Positions 14,687-19,674 of a stretch of 19,674 nucleotides of DNA are shown piece after piece; within the stretch, counting starts at the first letter, position 1; every line of letters begins with the position of its first letter. The notes beneath the pieces were generated by a model. The model searched no databases and was not told where the DNA came from. It saw only the letters and a list, made by a program, of their open reading frames with translations. The translations under genes were made by a program, and so were the position numbers. The DNA comes from Alphaproteobacteria bacterium. GTDB lineage: Bacteria > Pseudomonadota > Alphaproteobacteria > UBA6184. The DNA lies in NCBI GenBank assembly GCA_030433125.1, contig JAUIKZ010000015.1, positions 1 to 19,674 on the forward strand, read 5' to 3'.

Positions 14687-15790
14687 TTATTTGCTGGGTT
14701 TATGCCAGTTGTCTATCCTCTGCCCTGGAGTAACATTTTTGGGGCGCTCATATACAACTACGGAGTCTTTCAAAAGCCCTTTTTTAATCTCAATCATACC
14801 GTCTTTTGTTTGCCCTGTGATAACTGAGGTTGGGCGCACCGTATTATATTTGATCTCTTGATCAAAATAATAAATGTAAACCACATCCTGGTTTTGCATT
14901 TTATAAACAGATGAAACAGGCACCATAATCACGTCTTTATCCACGTGAGTGGTTACAAACACCTGCACAAACTGGCCAGCCTTAATTTTAGCAGAAGGGC
15001 TGCTCACCTTGCCGCGCACCAACAGGGTGTTGCCAGTTGTTTCTACTTTAGAGTCAACGGCCATAACCTCACCCTTAAAGCGTGTCGTCTCACTGGGGCC
15101 ATCAATAATGAATTCAATTTTTTGGCCTGGAGCTATGTTGTCACTGTTATGAGCGGCCACACGGAAGTCTACAAACATGGGGTTTGTGCTCACCAATGTT
15201 ACGATATTGTTACCCTCTGTAATGAAAGCGCCTACCGAAACCTCCTTCTCACGGATACCTAAGCGGCCATCAAACGGCGCCTTAATAACAGCCTTCTCTA
15301 GCATAACTTTTCGCTCATCAGCGGCGGCTTGCGCTTGCATATAGTTAGCGCGGGATTCTTCAAAGTCGTTATCACTTACAAGGTTTTTTGTTTTCAGCTC
15401 TTTGTTGCGGAGGTAAACCTGCTTAAGTTGGTCGGCTTTTGCTTGGCGTTGCTTAAATTCCAACTCCAACACTTTTGTGTCGAACTCAATAATAGGCTCC
15501 CCTTTTTTGATGTCTTGGCCATCATTAAAATGGATCTTTGCCACCCGACCACGTGTTTCGGTTTTAATTGTTACCTGATTTGAAGCTGTAAGGGTACCAA
15601 TTGATTTAATTGTGCGCGGGAACTCTACTAACTGAACAGGCTTTGCTTTTATATAGCCTTTTGTATCTTTTTTTGTTTCTATCTTAGGGAAATAGAAATC
15701 CATAAGCTTAGGGCCCCAAATAAGGGCAGAAATTCCGAACAAAGCCACTACGGCAACAATTATGGCGATAAATCTTTCACGGGCAGTCAT
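14687..15790 (-). CDS. RND periplasmic adaptor (membrane fusion protein)
   Basis: This adaptor links the RND permease to an outer-membrane channel. The 367-residue protein has an N-terminal membrane anchor (FIAIIVAVVALFGISALIWG, residues 7-26) and no lipobox. A split lipoyl/barrel-sandwich domain follows (VTIKTETRGRVAKIHFNDGQDI and IKAPFDGRLGIREKEVSVGAFI) with an alpha-helical hairpin between them (about 105-170). Then come a beta-barrel domain and a membrane-proximal domain ending HKPSK. The ATG at 15790 has GAGG about eight bases upstream. It begins 10 bases after sspB and is followed 19 bases later by the permease, so the three are probably one operon. Confidence 0.93.
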   Translation of the reverse strand: MTARERFIAIIVAVVALFGISALIWGPKLMDFYFPKIETKKDTKGYIKAKPVQLVEFPRTIKSIGTLTASNQVTIKTETRGRVAKIHFNDGQDIKKGEPIIEFDTKVLELEFKQRQAKADQLKQVYLRNKELKTKNLVSDNDFEESRANYMQAQAAADERKVMLEKAVIKAPFDGRLGIREKEVSVGAFITEGNNIVTLVSTNPMFVDFRVAAHNSDNIAPGQKIEFIIDGPSETTRFKGEVMAVDSKVETTGNTLLVRGKVSSPSAKIKAGQFVQVFVTTHVDKDVIMVPVSSVYKMQNQDVVYIYYFDQEIKYNTVRPTSVITGQTKDGMIEIKKGLLKDSVVVYERPKNVTPGQRIDNWHKPSK

Positions 15791-15800
15791 TGGTTATACC

Positions 15801-16250
15801 TCAATCATATTTCGTTGTTTTGTTTTTAAACGCCTCAAGAGACACAACCTTGTTGTCTTCAAAGGGGTCTTCTTCATCAAATGCTTCACCGGCCTCATCG
15901 TAAACAGGCTCAAACATTAATATAAAATCTTCGCTGGGGTCTTGAAACTCAATCAGTGAGTTGAACGGGATGTGTAGCGTTTCTTCGCAGTCATTTAAAT
16001 TAACGGCTACCGAAAAATAATCTTTAAAAACCTCTAAATTCCAAAAGTGGTTTTCTAAAATAATAGTGAGCTCTTCTGGGTGGCTTTCTAAAATGTAACC
16101 AGGCACCACAGCTTGCGGGTGATCAGGCCTGAAGGTGATCAGAAAATGCTGATGCCCCGACAACCCCTTGTGAGCGGTGTGCTGAAGAGCTTTTTTTACT
16201 ATAAATTTCAAGCTTTCACGTGTTAGGTGATCGTAATTTATTTTCGCCAC
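15801..16250 (-). CDS. sspB: ClpXP adaptor SspB, alphaproteobacterial type
   Basis: SspB tethers ssrA-tagged proteins to ClpXP and speeds their degradation. The 149-residue product matches the alpha-type SspB (stringent starvation protein B family). The substrate-binding core has INYDHLTRESLKFIV (4-18), GLSGHQHFLITFRPDHP (29-45) and LTIILENHFWNLEV (61-74). An acidic linker (117-132) follows, and the C-terminal ClpX-binding motif is VVSLEAFKNK (135-144). The start is a GTG at 16250 with AAAGG seven bases upstream (16258-16262). The tmRNA gene ends about 21 bases upstream on the same strand with no T-tract between, so read-through from ssrA is plausible. The RND adaptor gene follows after 10 bases. 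Confidence 0.93.
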   Translation of the reverse strand: MAKINYDHLTRESLKFIVKKALQHTAHKGLSGHQHFLITFRPDHPQAVVPGYILESHPEELTIILENHFWNLEVFKDYFSVAVNLNDCEETLHIPFNSLIEFQDPSEDFILMFEPVYDEAGEAFDEEDPFEDNKVVSLEAFKNKTTKYD

Positions 16251-16271
16251 AGTTAAGCCTTTCGATTTTTT

Positions 16272-16553
16272 AGTGGGGGCTTCTGTTGCCCGGTGCCCCC
16301 AAACCGCAACGTGTTACGCAGCTACTGCTGTAGCGCTTGCCGTAGCACTTGGCACTGCTGCCAAGTTAGCTGGTACACGTGATGCCTTTGTTGTTTTGGC
16401 ATTCAATTTAAACAGCCCGATAACGGTGGTACAATACCGAATGAAAATTATGCCTTTATTACGCACGTCGATCCTGTTTCACTCCCTCAATATTTTTGGT
16501 GGAAGTGCCGGGTACCGCCCCCGGGTCCGTAACGCTTATTCCGCATAACGTTT
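16272..16553 (-). ncRNA. ssrA: Circularly permuted two-piece tmRNA (SsrA)
   Basis: tmRNA rescues stalled ribosomes and adds a degradation tag. On the minus strand the acceptor piece comes first: a hairpin (16531-16552), a T-arm CCGGG/CCCGG with a 7-base loop (16508-16524), then CACTTCC and ACCA (16507-16497). A 10-base intervening segment (16487-16496) is followed by the coding piece, starting GGGAGTG (16486-16480), which pairs with CACTTCC (7 bp, one G-U), then AAACAGGATCGACG. The tag frame starts most likely at GCC (16400) and ends TAVAA plus TAA (16316-16314), a ClpXP-type end. A pseudoknot closes the RNA: GUUGC/GCAAC (16306-16310 with 16285-16289) interleaved with GGGGGC/GCCCCC (16295-16300 with 16275-16280). 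Permuted ssrA is known from Alphaproteobacteria. The 5' end is approximate. Confidence 0.92.
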
Positions 16554-16783
16554 ATCATCATAGTCTTTTACAAGACAGTATCAGTATAACTAACAAATCC
16601 CTAAAAATAAATCAAAATCACAACGCATGCTGGAGGCGGGGCGCGGCCCGGCAAAGTAGGGCGACTTGGGCGGCTGTTGTGTGAACGGGGAGGCCGAATT
16701 GTTGCATCCTTGTGAGGTCTCTTCTGTTCTTTATCTTTTTATTAATGATCATCTTTTACGTTACTCATAAGAAGGTAAGTAAA
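16554..16783. other. Intergenic region between divergent ssrA and the receiver gene
   Basis: This 230-base gap must hold the ssrA promoter (minus strand) and that of the receiver gene (plus strand). About 16626-16700 is strikingly GC-rich compared with its AT-rich flanks. I cannot place convincing promoter hexamers. An in-frame GTG at 16712 could extend the receiver upstream, but it has no good ribosome-binding site. Confidence 0.45.
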
Positions 16784-17161
16784 TTGGAACAAGCAAAAGT
16801 CCTTATCGTTGAAGATTTTAAGCCCCTTGTGCATATACAAACAGCGTTTTTAAAGCGGCTTGGTATTGCAGCCGTACAACACGCAGGCACACCGCATGAG
16901 GCGCTTGAGCTCTTTCAAAAAGATCCATTTGACTTGGTGGTAAGCGACTGGGGCTGTACACGCTTTACGGGGGTGGACCTATTTCGAGAGATCACAGCGA
17001 GGAAGGCCCAATGCCAGTTTGTGTTGTTGCTTCCTTTTAAAAAGCGCGCCGAAGCCAAGCAAGCTGAAACGGCGGGGGTGCGCTTATTGCTAGAGAAGCC
17101 ATTTACCTTTGATCAGTATGCCCAAGCTGTAGAACAGTGCTTCCAGGTGAAAGCCTCGTAA
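16784..17161 (+). CDS. Atypical single-domain response regulator receiver
   Basis: This is a CheY-like stand-alone receiver of 125 residues. Key features are the acidic pair Glu10/Asp11 (VLIVEDF), the phospho-acceptor Asp55 (VVSDWGC) and the conserved Lys105 (LEKPF). Two deviations stand out. The usual Thr/Ser after beta-4 appears replaced by proline (FVLLLPFKK, Pro84), and the loop after Asp55 is WGCTRFTG rather than the common xMPxMDG. I chose the TTG at 16784 because AGAAGG lies eight bases upstream and it gives a standard receiver N-terminus. A GTG at 16712 in the same frame would add a membrane-helix-like 24-residue leader (SLLFFIFLLMIIFYV). No kinase or output domain is nearby, so it may relay a signal by protein contact. 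Confidence 0.75.
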   Translation: MEQAKVLIVEDFKPLVHIQTAFLKRLGIAAVQHAGTPHEALELFQKDPFDLVVSDWGCTRFTGVDLFREITARKAQCQFVLLLPFKKRAEAKQAETAGVRLLLEKPFTFDQYAQAVEQCFQVKAS

Positions 17162-17272
17162 CTAGCTACACAACCAAGCTGGCAAACAAAATACCGTTTG
17201 ACTTTTATCGTGACTTCCTTCGCAAGATAGTTTATCTCTTTTAAAAATCGCATAATAATAAAAGAGGTATTT

Positions 17273-18262
17273 ATGAACACATTGTTTCGGTCTGCACTCA
17301 TTTATCTTTCCTTGGGAGCTAGTATTCATCCGGCACAAGCTGTGAGCCATTTGGTGCCCCGGAGCACAGTGCGAACCGCAACAGTCTGTAAGCGTATGGA
17401 CAGACCATTAGCTTCTGCGGCCCGTCATTATTCAAGTAAGCCTGATATTTTTGTAGATGCTTATTATAGATTGCCTGTAGTTAAATCGAGTGAAAAGTTT
17501 AAAAAAATGCTTCCTTTTCTTAACCGAGGGGCCCCTAACCTAAAAAGTGTAAAGATATTAAATCCTGATTATGGCGCACAACTAACTCAAGAAGCAAAGA
17601 AAGCAACCGCCGTTATAAACAAGCTGTACAACAGTAAAACAAGTCAACTAGACACTGTGGCTCTGGAGTGGCTGGTAACGCAAGCCTTGCCTATTAATTA
17701 CAGTAATATTAGTTTTAAGGAAAATCATACTGCGCTCGATTTTCTAATGCTACTTATGACCAGTGAGCTCTACAAGCTGAATGTTATATTATGGAAGGCC
17801 GCTCAACGACTAAAACGCGAATGGACTTTTTATACACCAGCTCCTTCTTTAAGTTTGGACGTCCTGGATCTTGCTGATCTTGCTTTAAGCTATTCTGGAC
17901 CGACAGAAAACCCTAATTTAGTCACGCGGCAGGTCATCAACCGAACTGTTGACAAGTGGCAGAAGATTAGTCACTACTCCAGGCATGTTAAATACATAAG
18001 CCTTTTAGAAGGAGGGGTTTTTAAACTGAGGGAGAGCAATTTTTACGAGCCTGAAAGCATCGCAGAAGCTGACGAGACAGAAGAGAAAACCGTTCAAGGG
18101 TTTGTGCCTTCAAAAGGGTTGGCTGTAAAATTACTTCAAGAAGAAAAGAGCCGTGTAATGAAGTTATACCAAGACATACCTGTTCACCCCTATGATGAGC
18201 CGTATAGCTTGGCTGAAGTGGTTGATCTTCTGTTTCGCATTTTAAATGGCCCATTAGAATAA
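17273..18262 (+). CDS. Exported protein of unknown function
   Basis: This 329-residue protein has a signal peptide (MNTLFRSALIYLSLGASIHPAQA, cut near residue 23). The mature part is mostly helical and mixed-charge, with LTQEAKKATAVINKLYNS, TALDFLMLLMTSELYKLNVI and a C-terminal AVKLLQEEKSRVMKLYQDIP. It has one cysteine in the mature part and no motif I recognise. The ATG at 17273 has AAGAGGT about five bases upstream. It is separated by 111 bases from the receiver and converges with the HicA-like gene; the shared hairpin at 18279-18305 lies between them. Function unknown; a periplasmic or secreted role is inferred from the signal peptide only. Confidence 0.75.
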   Translation: MNTLFRSALIYLSLGASIHPAQAVSHLVPRSTVRTATVCKRMDRPLASAARHYSSKPDIFVDAYYRLPVVKSSEKFKKMLPFLNRGAPNLKSVKILNPDYGAQLTQEAKKATAVINKLYNSKTSQLDTVALEWLVTQALPINYSNISFKENHTALDFLMLLMTSELYKLNVILWKAAQRLKREWTFYTPAPSLSLDVLDLADLALSYSGPTENPNLVTRQVINRTVDKWQKISHYSRHVKYISLLEGGVFKLRESNFYEPESIAEADETEEKTVQGFVPSKGLAVKLLQEEKSRVMKLYQDIPVHPYDEPYSLAEVVDLLFRILNGPLE

Positions 18263-18270
18263 ACGCAAAT

Positions 18271-18305
18271 TAAAAAATGGGTAGGCTGCTAGTGAGTAGC
18301 CTCCC
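18271..18305 (-). terminator. Intrinsic terminator of the HicA-like gene, between convergent genes
   Basis: On the minus strand AGGCTACT and AGCAGCCT pair around CACT (18283-18302, one wobble). Flanking GGG/CCC extend the stem, and ATTTTTTA follows (18270-18278). On the plus strand the hairpin is followed by a C-rich tract, so it probably serves the minus-strand gene better. Confidence 0.75.
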
Positions 18306-18343
18306 TGCCCCCCTCTCTTACGTATCACTTGTGACACTCCGCC

Positions 18344-18883
18344 TTAGAGTTTAATACACCGAAACCCTGCCTTTTTTAGGGCTCTCCACATAAGCTGTAG
18401 CCCTAGAAGTGACATGGTGGTGTTGGGGTGTGGGCATAGCAAAGGCGCCACGATGGAACTGCCATAAAAACTCACTTTCCAGTGTGAGCCTCTATGGCAT
18501 GAAACAGCTCCGATCTTTTTAAGGACCGTTCGCAACTTCTTAAATTTAACGCGCGTATTGCCACGAGCCACATCATACAAAACGTCGATATCGCCCTCAC
18601 GTAGTGGTGAGGTTTGGTAGAGCGCTGATTTTATTTTACCGTATTCTAAAGCCCTGCTCGGCACAATAAAGCTGTACTGGTCGCCGCTGTCTAAAAATAA
18701 ATACTCTTTGCCGATAAGAGGTGGGTTTTTTTGTACGGAGTAAACTTCGGTTTTTGCCTCTGTTCCCATGCGAGCAGGTGTGTCTCGAAATGGAGTGGTG
18801 TATAGCTCAGAGGCATTTACAGCCTCTATGAGTGCTAAAATGCCAGCAAAAACAAATAACAAAAAGCGTCTGATCAATAGCAT
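18344..18883 (-). CDS. Exported protein with HicA-like C-terminal domain
   Basis: This is a 179-residue protein. The N-terminus is a signal peptide (LLIRRFLLFVFAGILALI, then VNAS before ELYTT). Residues 30-110 are of unknown fold. Residues 114-179 resemble HicA mRNA-interferase toxins: LRTVLKKIGAVSCHRGSHWKVSF with the catalytic-type GSH (His134), then PLLCPHPN in place of the usual vPxH, and a final helix MWRALKKAGF like the HicA C-terminus. No HicB antitoxin lies beside it. AAGGA is about nine bases upstream of the ATG at 18883, and a CtrA-like box is about 40 bases upstream. The export signal is from sequence; the HicA relation is from recalled motifs and could be a convergent small double-stranded-RNA-binding fold. 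Confidence 0.7.
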   Translation of the reverse strand: MLLIRRFLLFVFAGILALIEAVNASELYTTPFRDTPARMGTEAKTEVYSVQKNPPLIGKEYLFLDSGDQYSFIVPSRALEYGKIKSALYQTSPLREGDIDVLYDVARGNTRVKFKKLRTVLKKIGAVSCHRGSHWKVSFYGSSIVAPLLCPHPNTTMSLLGLQLMWRALKKAGFRCIKL

Positions 18884-18893
18884 GAAAACAATT

Positions 18894-18920
18894 CCTTTTT
18901 TACAAGGTTGTCAAAAAAGG
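18894..18920. repeat. Inverted repeat just upstream of the HicA-like gene
   Basis: CCTTTTTT (18894-18901) and AAAAAAGG (18913-18920) form perfect 8-base arms; inner ACA/TGT nearly extends them. It lies between the CtrA-like box and the start codon and covers the ribosome-binding site AAGGA. An mRNA hairpin here could mask translation; this is inference. Confidence 0.4.
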
Positions 18921-18936
18921 GTTAATATGCGCTTAA
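18921..18936 (-). promoter_or_regulatory. CtrA-like box upstream of the HicA-like gene
   Basis: On the minus strand this reads TTAAGCGCATATTAAC, a full match to TTAA-N7-TTAAC, ending 37 bases upstream of the start codon at 18883. It shares CGCATATTAA with the box at 2400-2414. Confidence 0.5.
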
Positions 18937-19042
18937 TTTTACAGTCTATGTAGGGCGGTTCATAACACAGGATACTTTAGACGCAAGGTAGATATTCCGC
19001 TTTGCTCAAGCCTTTACTTCACGCCATCTAGACCTAAAAGAC

Positions 19043-19601
19043 TGTGTGGGTTCACATGGAATGAGACCAAGAGGCCCTGTGTAAATAGGTATGATTAACA
19101 TACGCCATAGGAGTCAAACCTTGCAAGCTATGATGAGGCCTAAAGGTGTTATATTTGTGCACGGCTTTGGCCGTCTCAAAGCGGATGGCGCCCAGGGAAT
19201 CGGCGAGCAAGGAACAATGCCTTGCCTCAAGTCTTCTAGCCTCTTCTTGTACCGGTAATAAGAAGCCCTTGCGATACCCACAGCCGCCTAGCACCCTTCA
19301 TCAGAGAGGTTTTCCTTCTTCAGCTTCTCCCATAACTGCACCGGCCCTTCATACCGCTGACGGTGCTTCTCTAAATTCTCTTGTGTACACGCGTACCGTG
19401 ATAGCCTATATATATTCTTGTGTAGACCTTTGATCTGCATATTAACCTCCTTTGTTTAGGTTGTTTTATCTCACCTATTTTTGGAGGCTTTTTTATGCCT
19501 GTCAAGCCTGTGTAAAGCGGGCATAAGGCGCTGCCTTACACCCCCTTCACACAACGCTCAACCACACCAGCTATTTTGTCTCACATGTATCTGGACTTAC
19601 A
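19043..19601. mobile_element. Remnant insertion sequence, IS481/IS3-like
   Basis: The broken transposase gene lies inside this stretch. Possible ends are TGTGTGGG at 19043 and the complement of TGTAAGTCC at 19601. Both are followed inward by an ACATG element and then GAGAC, which would fit degenerate terminal inverted repeats. About 160 bases separate the transposase start from the right end, more than usual. GTCAAGCCTGTGTAAAG near 19500 resembles IS256-type ends, so two remnants may be nested. The boundaries are tentative. Confidence 0.35.
19052..19440 (-). pseudogene. Broken DDE transposase, IS481/IS3-like
   Basis: On the minus strand an ATG at 19440 follows a near-perfect AAAGGAGG. It opens a helix-turn-helix region (QLWEKLKKENLSDEGC, stop, AAVGIARASYYRYKKRLEDL), interrupted by an in-frame TAG at 19290-19288 (codon 51). 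After about 19210 the homology switches frame to the C-terminal end of a DDE integrase core, KYNTFRPHHSLQGLTPMAYVN, ending at 19052. The catalytic Asp-Asp-Glu core is missing, so an internal deletion of probably 150 or more residues removed it. The element cannot move itself. Confidence 0.8.
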
Positions 19602-19674
19602 CTTTTTCTAAATCCCACACTCCCGCACCGAAAGGTCACGCTCTCAGGGCCTACGCATGAAAAAAAATGAGGAG

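Noticed and set aside
16262..16300. GGGGGC/GCCCCC hairpin as an intrinsic terminator of ssrA
   Set aside because: On the transcript strand it is followed by A residues, not a T-tract; it is better read as the 3' pseudoknot of the tmRNA coding piece.
16273..16548. Plus-strand 91-codon ORF
   Set aside because: It lies entirely across the tmRNA gene on the other strand; its apparent Ala-rich protein is the reverse of the tag and pseudoknot sequence.
16496..16684. Plus-strand 62-codon ORF
   Set aside because: It overlaps the tmRNA acceptor piece and has no ribosome-binding site or protein-like composition.
18886..18914. TTGACA on the minus strand as a -35 element for the HicA-like gene
   Set aside because: The -10 at the right spacing (TTGTTT) is poor, and transcription would start at or inside the start codon.
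19657..19674. ATG near the right edge (MKKNEE)
   Set aside because: Only six codons are visible; AGGG lies upstream, but there is too little to call a gene.

Overview
The window is about 19.7 kb of an alphaproteobacterial chromosome of moderate G+C. Four independent features point to that class: a circularly permuted (two-piece) tmRNA gene, an alpha-type SspB ClpXP adaptor, a DUF1013/TrcR cell-cycle regulator, and CtrA-like boxes (TTAA-N7-TTAA) upstream of three genes. The many exported proteins without recognised relatives and a decayed insertion sequence would fit a host-associated lineage, but the sequence alone does not settle the order or genus.

Left to right. A minus-strand exported protein runs off the left edge (1-1153). 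Next is an exported, extremely arginine-rich protein with a Gly/Pro tandem-repeat tail (1263-2360). The plus-strand pair hfq-hflX (2771-4364) converges on trcR (4375-4884). recA follows (5230-6255), with a terminator behind it and an unusual inverted repeat in front. Two minus-strand surface-protein genes (6526-10335) encode a lipoprotein with a C-terminal outer-membrane barrel and a large cysteine-free exported protein; a promoter overlapping a CtrA-like box lies upstream. trmB (10477-11166) comes next. The 366-base gap 11167-11532 has an AT-rich stretch and at least six DnaA-box-like 9-mers and is a good candidate for a replication origin or DnaA-controlled site. An RND efflux permease, its periplasmic adaptor and sspB form one minus-strand block (11533-16250). 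The permuted ssrA gene (16272-16553) lies directly upstream of sspB on the same strand, so the tagging RNA and the adaptor for tagged proteins form one cassette. The right part has a single-domain receiver with a non-canonical switch residue (16784-17161), an exported orphan (17273-18262), an exported protein with a HicA-like C-terminal domain (18344-18883), and a broken IS481/IS3-like transposase (19052-19440).

Three themes link the genes. The first is protein and RNA quality control: tmRNA, SspB, Hfq and HflX. The second is cell-cycle and replication control: TrcR, CtrA-like sites, DnaA boxes and RecA. The third is cell-envelope and secreted products: the RND pump, the lipoprotein-barrel and several orphan exported proteins, three of which sit behind CtrA-like boxes. 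The most notable observations are the ssrA-sspB cassette with an apparently 28-residue, non-ANDN tag, the DnaA-box cluster, the CtrA-like boxes before exported genes, and the exported HicA-like protein.
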